Shown here: piece by piece, positions 26,131-34,098 of the stretch | How positions within the stretch are numbered: position 1 is the first letter of the stretch | Layout: each line of letters starts with the position of its first letter | Assembly (NCBI GenBank): GCA_027028145.1 | Contig: JALVJV010000016.1 | Location: forward strand, 1-64,000 | Direction of reading: 5' to 3' | From: Archaeoglobaceae archaeon | GTDB taxonomy: Archaea; Halobacteriota; Archaeoglobi; Archaeoglobales; Archaeoglobaceae | Length of the DNA: 64,000 nucleotides | Program-made: the position numbers and the translations under genes | Notes under the pieces: generated by a model | Database searches by the model: none | Seen by the model: the letters and a program-made list of their open reading frames with translations, nothing else | What the model was told of the DNA's origin: nothing

Positions 26131-26143
26131 CCTATATATAGCT
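26131..26143 (-). promoter_or_regulatory. promoter of the cytochrome c/b-ccmF operon
   Basis: AGCTATATATAGG on the minus strand is a strong TATA box about 25 bases before the ATG at 26112, giving a nearly leaderless mRNA. It means the operon need not be read from ccmE. Confidence 0.6.
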
Positions 26144-26160
26144 TTTTTGAAATTTTAAAA

Positions 26161-26517
26161 TTAGCCGGACAAGGTGTATTTACTCGCACACTTGAAGAGC
26201 ACTTGAGTGGCGTGCAGTGTTCCGTTGTAATAATCGCCAACAACGACCACCTGAACACCCTCTCTGTAGTTCGCCGGCAGATGCTTGCAGAACACTTTAA
26301 CAGTAGCTTTGCCATCCGTAAGCTTGAAGTATACCCCGTTATCAGTAATAATGGTCGAATTCGGAACGATCTTTCCGACAACCTGAACGCCGTAAGCTTC
26401 TTTCTTTTTAACGAGATCAGAAACCGAAATGTATGGTGAGATGCTCATGCTGAAGGCTACTACTATTAAAACGACCGCAACGCCTAATGCCAAGCCTAAC
26501 AAAACCTTCTGATTCAT
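26161..26517 (-). CDS. ccmE: heme chaperone CcmE, archaeal CxxxY variant
   Basis: Carries heme from CcmC to CcmF. It has 118 residues with an N-terminal anchor helix and an OB-fold body. The heme-binding motif is Cys-Ala-Ser-Lys-Tyr near the C-terminus (LFKCASKYTLSG), so cysteine replaces the bacterial HxxxY histidine. This variant is known from archaea and Desulfovibrio and goes with systems lacking CcmH. The start six codons inside the longest frame is favoured by AAAGGA six bases upstream, but the longer start is possible. Confidence 0.9.
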   Translation of the reverse strand: MNQKVLLGLALGVAVVLIVVAFSMSISPYISVSDLVKKKEAYGVQVVGKIVPNSTIITDNGVYFKLTDGKATVKVFCKHLPANYREGVQVVVVGDYYNGTLHATQVLFKCASKYTLSG

Positions 26518-26636
26518 GACCAATCCTTTGGCCATTGCAATATTTTAAGTTTGTTTTGTTGCCGTCATTACATCATCATTATAACAATAAGGATTATATA
26601 AGATGCTGGACTAACCTACCTTAGAGGTGAAGGGTA

Positions 26637-28793
26637 ATGATGAAATGGATCGCTGTAACGATCCTCCTGATCATGCTAACCGTTCCGGCAGTAGCCGCGG
26701 ATGTGACGGTTACCGCAGAAAAGGGAATAGTCGGAAAGCCTACAAACTTCACTATTACTATAAACGCAAAGAAATACACCGAAACTACGCCGATCGATGC
26801 CGTCTTGGTAATAGACTGCTCCGGTTCTATGCTGAGATGGGGAAACATAATTACGGATGTCAGCTACGTGACTATTACCAGAAGCTACACGAAGGTAGGG
26901 GAATTTAAACTCGACAAACCCTCCGATGTAGAAGTCATGCTTCAGAAACCTCTCGATATTTACACACCCTATGACGAGTTCGAAGCATACATAGTTAACA
27001 AGGATACGGGTCAAACGTTTCCGATTAAAGAGGGATTCTCCGTTGTTAGATGGAACAACGTTCCTCCCGGAAAGTATGAAGTCTACGCGAGATTGATGCA
27101 CTGTTGTTGCTGTAAAGAAGATCTGAGAATATTCTGCGTTGAACTACCGCCCGAAAGGCTTACCCTCGTAAAATCCGCGGCTAAGAGTTTTGTGGATCTG
27201 CTCAAAGACGACGATAGGGTCGCGGTGGTAGAATTCACATCATACGGTTTAGATTACTGGGACTACACTAAAGTGATCGAACATCTCACTAACGACAAGA
27301 ACGATGTTAAATCAGCGATAGATAGCCTAAGCGCTTTGGATGGAACACCGATGGGATACGGACTTCAGTTGGCGATAGATGAACTGAACTACAACGGAAG
27401 AACTGACGCGAACAAGGTTATAATTCTGCTATCCGACGGATGGTGGAACACAGGACCAGACCCGATGGTTGTCGTAAACGATGCGATTGCGCACGGATAC
27501 AAGATATACACAATCGGATACGGCGGAGCGGATGAGAACACACTAAAGGCTATTGCGGAGAAGACCGGAGGAAAGTATTACTACGCGGCAAACGAAAGCG
27601 ATCTGAAGGAGATATACTCAGAAATAGCGAAGGAGATAAAGTGCGTAGGTAAGAACGCGGTTTTAAAGCTTAAGCTGACGAACGTTACGTTCGTTAAGTC
27701 AGATCCAGATTGCACGAGGAACGGAAACGTTTTGACGTGGAACGTGGGCGATCTAAAGCCCGGAACTCTGAACTTCACGGTCACCGTTGAAGCTACGAAG
27801 GAAGGAACGTTTAAAGTAGCCGACGGCTGGCTGAACTATACGGCACCCAACGGAACGGAGGTTTCTAAGAAGTTCGAGGTATACATGACATTCGTAAACC
27901 ATCCGCCTAAAATAGAGGTGTTCGGAAATACGGACATATACGAACTGGAGTGGCTCGATCTCACAATCAGAGTCACGGATCCCGACGGACATGCTGTTAG
28001 CTTGAGTTACGTAGCGCCGATTTCCGGAATTTTCGTTCGAAAGAACGCCACCACTTGGGAGCTCAAATGGATGCCGAGTAGCAATTTCGTCGAGAGCGGA
28101 ACGAGAACTTTCACGATTACGTTCATAGCCAAAGACGAATACAACAAGACGGCAGAAAAGAACGTAACTATCACGGTTCACGACAGGCAGAAGTGGTTGG
28201 TGATGTGGACCGACAAGGAGAATGCAACGGTTTACGAAGGAAACACGACATGCATAGGAGTTCACGTAAACAGCAGTTCAGATTACACCCTAACGTTCGA
28301 CGTCGAAAATGCCAGCAATAGCACATACGTAGCAAGTTTGCAGAACTTGGGTAACGTATGGATGTTCTACTTCACTCCGCAGTATGATTTCACGAACAGC
28401 GTAAAGAACGTTACAGTCGTATTTAAGGCTGAAAATAAGGAAGGACTTACAGCAAGCGCATCAGTTAATATAACGGTCAAAAACGTTAACGTCACAACGT
28501 GGGCCAAGGTGTTACCGAAAGGAGAGCTTGAAATACCCACAAAAGGTAAAATATACATCGGCGAGCCGATATACCTCAAGATAACTTTCATCAACGCCAC
28601 AGCCGGCAACGTAACCGTAAACGGCGTGGAAATCTGGAGAGACAAACTAACACCACCGGTCGATGAAAGAATAGTTATATTTGTGCCGAACGCCGCCGGA
28701 GAATACAGAATCGTCGTATGGGCTATAAACGGTAGCATCGCAACGCCTACGAACTTCGTTCCGATAGACGTATCGATAAAACCGATCTCGTAA
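26637..28793 (+). CDS. secreted von Willebrand factor A surface protein with an inserted domain
   Basis: A 718-residue secreted protein with signal peptide (residues 1-21). The VWA domain starts at about residue 53; its MIDAS motif DCSGSM is at 60-65, with Thr in GTPMG near 237 and SDG at 266-268. About 105 residues (66-172) are inserted between the MIDAS loop and the first helix, ending in MHCCCCKEDL (four adjacent cysteines at 156-159). After residue 335 come several Ig/cadherin-like beta-sandwich repeats. About 20 N-x-S/T sequons are visible. There is no C-terminal anchor. GAGGTGAAGGG precedes the start and a TATA box lies at about 26592-26602. It faces away from ccmE and converges on the second cytochrome cluster. 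Confidence 0.88.
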   Translation: MMKWIAVTILLIMLTVPAVAADVTVTAEKGIVGKPTNFTITINAKKYTETTPIDAVLVIDCSGSMLRWGNIITDVSYVTITRSYTKVGEFKLDKPSDVEVMLQKPLDIYTPYDEFEAYIVNKDTGQTFPIKEGFSVVRWNNVPPGKYEVYARLMHCCCCKEDLRIFCVELPPERLTLVKSAAKSFVDLLKDDDRVAVVEFTSYGLDYWDYTKVIEHLTNDKNDVKSAIDSLSALDGTPMGYGLQLAIDELNYNGRTDANKVIILLSDGWWNTGPDPMVVVNDAIAHGYKIYTIGYGGADENTLKAIAEKTGGKYYYAANESDLKEIYSEIAKEIKCVGKNAVLKLKLTNVTFVKSDPDCTRNGNVLTWNVGDLKPGTLNFTVTVEATKEGTFKVADGWLNYTAPNGTEVSKKFEVYMTFVNHPPKIEVFGNTDIYELEWLDLTIRVTDPDGHAVSLSYVAPISGIFVRKNATTWELKWMPSSNFVESGTRTFTITFIAKDEYNKTAEKNVTITVHDRQKWLVMWTDKENATVYEGNTTCIGVHVNSSSDYTLTFDVENASNSTYVASLQNLGNVWMFYFTPQYDFTNSVKNVTVVFKAENKEGLTASASVNITVKNVNVTTWAKVLPKGELEIPTKGKIYIGEPIYLKITFINATAGNVTVNGVEIWRDKLTPPVDERIVIFVPNAAGEYRIVVWAINGSIATPTNFVPIDVSIKPIS

Positions 28794-28817
28794 ATTTTAA
28801 AAATTGAATTATTGAAT

Positions 28818-28840
28818 TTATTATTTTTTATTTTTATTTT
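28818..28840 (+). terminator. T-rich terminator after the VWA gene
   Basis: Runs of T (TTATTATTTTTTATTTTTATTTT) begin about 25 bases after the stop codon, the usual archaeal U-tract signal and the kind of site recognised by FttA. Confidence 0.6.
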
Positions 28841-28853
28841 AAATGCATCGTAT

Positions 28854-30128
28854 TTAGGGTTCGGTATACTGCGTAACCGCTTGGTTTCCTGCGTGGCACG
28901 CCGACTTACATGATCCAGAGTGATAAGCCGCTTCATGGCAAGCCATGCATATGTCACCGTGAACGAACCTCGGATAGTTAGCGGCTGTGTCGTTTATCAG
29001 GTTCTCGTGATAGGGAGCATCAAGTGGAGATGACTGCGTAGCGTTTAGGAATGCGTAATACGGATCGAGCCACCAGTATGTCGTATTTCTGTGGTGACAG
29101 GTGTAGCAGGAAACCTTCTCGGCGCAGTGAACCAAACCCTTTGCTGCTGCCGTAAACGGATTCCTCTTCTGTATTACAACACCCGTAGGCGTTGTAAGAT
29201 TTATTGTAACAGAATAATGGCATTCATCGCAGTATGTGTTGTTTACCCACGATGTATTTAGAGTAGATAAGGCTAATGAATGATACCTGTTGAAGCCCCA
29301 TCCGTTCTGATACCCCGGAGCAGTGAGGTTGTAGTCCCATCTCCAATCGTAATATATGGGAGCGTGCTTTCCGTTTATAAGTCCGAGATATATGTTTTCG
29401 TGACACTTTGAGCAGTTTATATCCTTCAACGGCAGAAATACGTGCTTACCGCTGAATATCGAGTTTTTGACGTAAGATACGTTGTATACCTTATATGTCG
29501 AGCTTATCTGAGTCAAAGTCGTGAACGTCCAGTTGAAAATATCAACGTAAATGTAATCAGGATAAGAAAAGCTTATGTTAATGGAGTAATTCGTGTGACA
29601 GGATAAGCATGCGAGATTTTCGTCTCCTATCTTCTCGCAGTAAGCGACGAACTGCTTATGCGCGGTTGCGTTGGGAATCGAGCTTATTACCGTTACGTTT
29701 CTGTAATTTACGGTGGTGGTTACGTTAAAAGCCCTCGCCGGAGGAGCGTGAACCAACACACCGCTGGCATTAACAACCCAAGCACCCTTTCCTCCGTGAC
29801 AATCCAAACAGCTCGGCACGTAAGCGGCATGAGCCTGCTTACCCGGGAAAGTTCCGCTCGAATTTGCGGTGGCAAAGGATATTCCGGTTCCGTTGTATCT
29901 GTGACAGTCTTCACATGTTAGATCCCAGTGCGGGCCGTGTAAAGCTCTCGTTATCGCCATCTCTTCGGCAACATGCTTGTGACATGCGGAACAGTTAACA
30001 TCGTTTCCGTTTCCGGAGATGTCCTTAACGTAATGACTACCTTTAATTAAGCTGACTACCTTTATGTTCGATATGAACAATCCAGCGACGGCTATAACCA
30101 AGATGAGCGCCACAGCCCATGACCTCAT
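28854..30128 (-). CDS. extracellular multiheme cytochrome c, eight CxxCH plus one CX3CH
   Basis: A 424-residue cytochrome with an N-terminal anchor or signal helix (residues 4-25). CxxCH sites are CSACH, CEDCH, CLDCH, CLSCH, CSKCH, CDECH, CYTCH and CMACH; a ninth possible site, CKSACH at 407-412, has three residues between the cysteines. At least 15 N-x-S/T sequons imply heavy glycosylation outside the cell. The N-terminal part (HY...GNGNDVNCSACH, then LTCEDCHR and PGKQAHAA) is clearly paralogous to the next gene. Its ATG overlaps that gene's stop by four bases. Transcription comes from upstream of 30829. Confidence 0.92.
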   Translation of the reverse strand: MRSWAVALILVIAVAGLFISNIKVVSLIKGSHYVKDISGNGNDVNCSACHKHVAEEMAITRALHGPHWDLTCEDCHRYNGTGISFATANSSGTFPGKQAHAAYVPSCLDCHGGKGAWVVNASGVLVHAPPARAFNVTTTVNYRNVTVISSIPNATAHKQFVAYCEKIGDENLACLSCHTNYSINISFSYPDYIYVDIFNWTFTTLTQISSTYKVYNVSYVKNSIFSGKHVFLPLKDINCSKCHENIYLGLINGKHAPIYYDWRWDYNLTAPGYQNGWGFNRYHSLALSTLNTSWVNNTYCDECHYSVTINLTTPTGVVIQKRNPFTAAAKGLVHCAEKVSCYTCHHRNTTYWWLDPYYAFLNATQSSPLDAPYHENLINDTAANYPRFVHGDICMACHEAAYHSGSCKSACHAGNQAVTQYTEP

Positions 30129-30829
30129 GACGGCTTAACCTCCGTAACGTTCTTAAAATCGGTAATATACAAACCCGTTATCTCCACTTCCGATTCGTTA
30201 ATTCCTGTTGTTGCGTTGTAACCCAAAACGACATCCTTAGCATAAACATTCATACCAGTGCTAACGTTGAAGTTCATCTTCACCTCTATGTCCGCGTGAC
30301 AACTCAAGCATGCTTCGGTCGAATCCAAGAGGAGCGAACTGTTGTTGGCTTTTGCAATCGCATGAGCTACCAACGAATTGTGAGCTTCGCAAATACCGTT
30401 GTATGTTGAGTTCGAGTAGTTGTAGGGAGATGTGACTCCAAACAACGTGACGTTAAAACCTCCAGCGTAAGGACCGGGAACTCTGGATGCTTGAGAGGCG
30501 TTTATCTGGTGGCACAGCATACATGCAACGCAGGATGCGGCATGCGCCTCCTTTCCGGGCGTTACGTTGGTATAGCTCCCGCTCACACTCGCATAGGTTA
30601 TGCTCTTGTTAGCTCTGTGGCAGTCCTCGCACCTGAGATTCCTATGAGCGCTCAACTTAAGTTCCTCGTAAACGTCCGCATGACATTTAACGCACGGAAC
30701 GTTATTTCCCGTTCCGCTTAAATTATACCAGTAGTGCTCTCCGGCAAAGAGTGAGACCGTATTGGGTAATACGATAACGCCCAAAGCGAATACGATGATC
30801 GTGATGAGAACGGCTTTACCGTAATCCAT
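30125..30829 (-). CDS. extracellular four-heme cytochrome c
   Basis: A 234-residue protein with an N-terminal membrane helix (about residues 6-28) and CxxCH sites CVKCH, CEDCH, CMLCH and CLSCH. The third sits in CVACMLCH, giving an extra upstream cysteine pair. About 12 sequons are present. The first 110 residues parallel the start of the following 424-residue cytochrome, so the pair arose by duplication. It is the first gene of the pair, and translation is coupled through the ATGA overlap. Confidence 0.9.
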   Translation of the reverse strand: MDYGKAVLITIIVFALGVIVLPNTVSLFAGEHYWYNLSGTGNNVPCVKCHADVYEELKLSAHRNLRCEDCHRANKSITYASVSGSYTNVTPGKEAHAASCVACMLCHQINASQASRVPGPYAGGFNVTLFGVTSPYNYSNSTYNGICEAHNSLVAHAIAKANNSSLLLDSTEACLSCHADIEVKMNFNVSTGMNVYAKDVVLGYNATTGINESEVEITGLYITDFKNVTEVKPS

Positions 30830-30875
30830 CAGTGAAAGTATATAAGTTAGGAATACTTAAAAGTTTCTTAAAAAA

Positions 30876-32354
30876 TTAAATTAGCATGTTCAAACCTTCG
30901 ATGAAGGCTTCGACGGATGCCATGATTATGTCCGTCCTAGCTCCTCTCGCCGTTACTATCTTGTCCCCCCTCTTAAGCTGGATTATAACGTCTACAAGTG
31001 CGTCAGTTCCGCCCGTTATCGCATCGACATGATAGCTTACGAGTTCTATGTCCGCGAACTCCGATACCACCTCTTTAATCGCGTTTATCGCCGCATCTAC
31101 TGGGCCGAGTCCAACGCCCGCACCTACGAACTCCTTCCCATCGATTTCGAGGATTATGCTCGCGGTCGGAATTATGTCTTTTCCACAGACAACGTTAAGA
31201 CCCTTCAGCTTGACCTTCTTCTCCCTCTTGATCTGCAGAACAGTCTCGATTATTGTTCTGACATCCGCATCCGTAACCCTCTTCCCCTTATCACCCATCT
31301 CCTTTATCCTCGCCAGAATCTCTTTCATCTGCTCCGGCGTCGCTTTGTAACCGAGCTCCTTCATTATCGCTTCCACGCTTGCCCTTCCGGCGTGCTTGCC
31401 CAGAACTATCGTTCTCTTTCTCCCTACCATCTCTGGAGATATGGGTTCGTAAGTCGCGGAATTCCTAAGGATTGCAGACGTATGAATCCCGCTTTCGTGA
31501 GTGAAGGCGTTCTCACCGACTATCGGTTTGTTCGGCGGAATTACAACCCTCGTAAGCTTCTCAACGAGCTTCGATGTGTCGTATATCCTCTTCATGTTTA
31601 TCTTCGTTTTTATACCGTAGAGAACCTCCAAAGCCACGACAACCTCCTCAAGCGCGGCGTTTCCGGCTCTTTCTCCCAATCCGTTCACGGTTACGTGGAT
31701 CTCCTTCGCTCCTCCCTTCACGGCGTAAATCGTGTTTGCTGTAGCCAAGCCGAAATCGTCATGCCCGTGGAACGCGATCGGAACGTTGAACTCGGATGAG
31801 AGTTCCCTCATTATAGCCTCGCACCTTTCTGGAGTGAGAACTCCGACGGTGTCGGCAAAAGTCAATCTGTCTGCTCCCGCATCTACGGCATGTCTGAAAA
31901 GCTCTTTTACAAATTCCAAATCAGCTCTTGAAGCATCTTCAGCACCGAACTCAACTATCAAGCCTCGCTCCTTGGCGTATTCTATAGCCTTAACCGACAT
32001 CTCGATTACGTCTTCCCTCGTTTTATCCCTAAACTTGCTCTTGATGTGGATGTCCGATGACGGAGCAACCATGAAAACCGAATCGGCATCGGCATCGGCA
32101 GCCGCATCGATATCTATCTCCTTAATTCTCGCAAAAGAGCAGATTTCAGCATCAAGTCCGGCATTTGCGATCTCCTTAATTGCCCTGAAATCACCTTCCG
32201 AAGCTATGGCCGTTCCGGCTTCTATTATGTCGACTCCTAAAGAATCCAACGCCCTCGCTATAAGCAACTTCTGCTCCACAGTAAGCGAGACTCCCGGCGT
32301 CTGCTCTCCATCTCTCAGCGTCGTATCTAAGATCTTCAGCTCCACAGACCGCAT
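30876..32354 (-). CDS. 2-isopropylmalate synthase / citramalate synthase family
   Basis: Condenses acetyl-CoA with a 2-oxoacid in leucine or isoleucine synthesis. It has 492 residues: TIM barrel with LRDGEQTPGVSLT (residues 13-25), metal ligands in HGHDDFGLATANT near 198, and NGLGERAGNAALEE near 225. A C-terminal allosteric domain begins near residue 375. Length and sequence fit both archaeal LeuA and CimA, and I cannot separate them by eye. It stands alone upstream of tRNA-Ile, on the opposite strand. Confidence 0.92.
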   Translation of the reverse strand: MRSVELKILDTTLRDGEQTPGVSLTVEQKLLIARALDSLGVDIIEAGTAIASEGDFRAIKEIANAGLDAEICSFARIKEIDIDAAADADADSVFMVAPSSDIHIKSKFRDKTREDVIEMSVKAIEYAKERGLIVEFGAEDASRADLEFVKELFRHAVDAGADRLTFADTVGVLTPERCEAIMRELSSEFNVPIAFHGHDDFGLATANTIYAVKGGAKEIHVTVNGLGERAGNAALEEVVVALEVLYGIKTKINMKRIYDTSKLVEKLTRVVIPPNKPIVGENAFTHESGIHTSAILRNSATYEPISPEMVGRKRTIVLGKHAGRASVEAIMKELGYKATPEQMKEILARIKEMGDKGKRVTDADVRTIIETVLQIKREKKVKLKGLNVVCGKDIIPTASIILEIDGKEFVGAGVGLGPVDAAINAIKEVVSEFADIELVSYHVDAITGGTDALVDVIIQLKRGDKIVTARGARTDIIMASVEAFIEGLNMLI

Positions 32355-32560
32355 TGGACAACCGGTTAAAAATACTTTTGGTATTTGATAGCATCAATCA
32401 CATTTATTACTTAAATGTGAGTTCTTATATAATGAATCTTCAAAGGTTGACAAGCGAGATCGAATTTATTTCTGAAATTGTATAATTGTATTTTAAATAA
32501 CCTTAGACCGAACGGTAACAAAAGATTTAAGTATCGGAATTTAGCAACTACCATTGCTGA

Positions 32561-32635
32561 GGGCCCGTGGCTCAGCCTGGTTAGAGCGTGCGCCTGATAA
32601 GCGCAAGGTCCGGGGTTCAAATCCCCGCGGGCCCA
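32561..32635 (+). tRNA. tRNA-Ile (anticodon GAT)
   Basis: Complete cloverleaf: acceptor GGGCCCG pairs with CGGGCCC, anticodon loop CTGATAA gives GAT, T-arm CGGGG-TTCAAAT-CCCCG. There is no intron and no encoded CCA. A TATA-like TTTAAGTA lies about 30 bases upstream. Confidence 0.97.
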
Positions 32636-32734
32636 CTTTTAACTCCGGCTTCCGCAAGAAGATAGATCTGTTCTGTAAGCTGAGTCGGTGTGGCATTCTT
32701 TAAGGATAGATATTTTTAACGAAGCTTGGAGAAT

Positions 32735-33373
32735 CTAAACATTAAAGCAACATCCAGCATAGCATTCTCGCGCATTCTCGAACTTCAGTATCTCCCGTTT
32801 GTGCATCGTGCAGTGGCACGGAACTACGAGTTCGTATTTTCTCAAAATATCGATTTCGCTGAATCCGTGAAATCCACCCATGACCCCCCTCACATCCCCC
32901 AAAATTTCCGCAGTTTCAAGTATAACGTCCAATCCGGGATGAGAGCAACCGGTTACGACGAAAAATCCTTCATCAAGCTCGACGATCAGAGACTGTTCTT
33001 TGATGTAACTTCCGAGCTCCCCTGTGGTGTATATCCCATCGTCAATTTTCCACATCTCCGCAACTTCGATAAGCTCGGCTTTTCTGCTTATCTCTTTTTT
33101 AAGATTCTTTGAGAACGATTGAGGAACTACGACGCAGGAGGTTCTGTCGATTACGTGATTCAATCCTCCGATGTGATCCCAGTGCTGGTGGGAAAGAAAT
33201 ACGTAGTCGAAATCATCGATTCCCGCCAGTTCCAAGTTGTGCAGAAGTATGTTTCCGTCCCAGCCGGTATCGAACAAAACCCTCACCTTTGATTCGACGT
33301 AGCATGAGAATCCCCAGCCTTCGACAAATCCGTTCTTGGCTTCGTTGTCGTAAACCACGAAGAACTCCACCAC
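32735..33373 (-). CDS. metallo-beta-lactamase-fold hydrolase (RFA-P synthase-like)
   Basis: A 212-residue MBL-fold protein with the metal motif SHQHWDHIGGL near residue 61 and further ligands in GCSHPG and GGFHG. This HQHWDH form and C-terminal VPCHCTMHK segment are typical of the archaeal group that includes dihydropterin-aminobenzene 5'-phosphate synthase-like enzymes of methanopterin synthesis. The precise substrate is not shown. Cysteines cluster at the C-terminus (ECYAGCC). It diverges from rpl40e. Confidence 0.84.
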   Translation of the reverse strand: MVEFFVVYDNEAKNGFVEGWGFSCYVESKVRVLFDTGWDGNILLHNLELAGIDDFDYVFLSHQHWDHIGGLNHVIDRTSCVVVPQSFSKNLKKEISRKAELIEVAEMWKIDDGIYTTGELGSYIKEQSLIVELDEGFFVVTGCSHPGLDVILETAEILGDVRGVMGGFHGFSEIDILRKYELVVPCHCTMHKREILKFENARECYAGCCFNV

Positions 33374-33449
33374 ATCGATTTTTCGAACCTAAAGGTTAAA
33401 ACGCTTACTCCCCGCAAAGGTTAAATAGCGAATCGGAATCTGGCAGAAT

Positions 33450-33602
33450 ATGGCGAGATTTCCAGAGGCGGAGGCGAGGCTCTTCAACGTCAAGATCTGC
33501 ATGAGGTGTAACGCGAGAAATCCGATCAGAGCTACGAGATGCAGGAAGTGCGGATACAAGGGATTGAGACCGAAGTCCAAGGAGAGGAAAGGTAAGAAGT
33601 AA
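33450..33602 (+). CDS. rpl40e: 50S ribosomal protein L40e
   Basis: A 50-residue basic zinc-ribbon ribosomal protein: [20 protein letters not shown], then [14 protein letters not shown], with four cysteines in two CxxC pairs (CMRC, CRKC). It ends in the usual lysine-rich tail. It is a single gene, away from other ribosomal genes, with a TATA-like TTAAATAG 20-30 bases before the ATG. Confidence 0.96.
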   Translation: MARFPEAEARLFNVKICMRCNARNPIRATRCRKCGYKGLRPKSKERKGKK

Positions 33603-33608
33603 CCTTTT

Positions 33609-34007
33609 TCACAGGGATTCTTCATCGTAACCCAGCATGACTACCCACCACCACCTTGCCATATCTACAAGATCCCTGCTGAAAACTCCCGAGAGGTGAT
33701 ACTCCCCGTTCTTGATCGCAATCATTCCAGCGGATATCAGTTTGTTCCTCATCGCATAGAAGGACGACTTCGCCATATCGAGTTCTTCAATAGTCTTTTC
33801 CCATTCCTCCACCCGCAACGGCTTACCCATCTTCTGCCTTTCCTCAACCATCGTGACAAACTTAGCGGCTTTTAATGCTATCTCCTCCTTCCTGAACAGT
33901 CTCCTCATTAGCTCAAGGAGTGGATTCTTGGACTGAGAAATTCGGGCATTCGATGCCGAACGAACGATTATGGATGTAGATGTCTTCGGAGCGTCTTTTA
34001 TCTTCAT
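33609..34007 (-). CDS. hypothetical protein with winged-helix-like C-terminal half
   Basis: Not recognised as a named family. From the first ATG it has 132 residues; a longer frame would need a TTG start 16 codons upstream. Residues about 75-120 ([20 protein letters not shown] then [19 protein letters not shown]) look like a helix-turn-helix with a following wing, as in small archaeal regulators. It converges on rpl40e and is divergent from the glutamate synthase operon, which would be the natural target if it regulates anything; that is only an inference. Confidence 0.65.
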   Translation of the reverse strand: MKIKDAPKTSTSIIVRSASNARISQSKNPLLELMRRLFRKEEIALKAAKFVTMVEERQKMGKPLRVEEWEKTIEELDMAKSSFYAMRNKLISAGMIAIKNGEYHLSGVFSRDLVDMARWWWVVMLGYDEESL

Positions 34008-34098
34008 GGTTCGAAGTGCGATCGCTCGAACATTAAACTTGTCCAATAAGAGCAACCTTTTTATTCATGTGATGAGTCGGAAAAAAGGGTGAATGTCG

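Noticed and set aside
32090-32110. GCATCG tandem repeat in the LeuA/CimA gene
   Set aside because: It encodes an Ala-Asp run within an otherwise conserved barrel; a small in-frame repeat, not a regulatory or mobile element.
32636-32734. Possible small RNA between tRNA-Ile and the MBL-fold gene
   Set aside because: No C/D or H/ACA box pair, no convincing promoter and no stable long stem seen; nothing can be supported.
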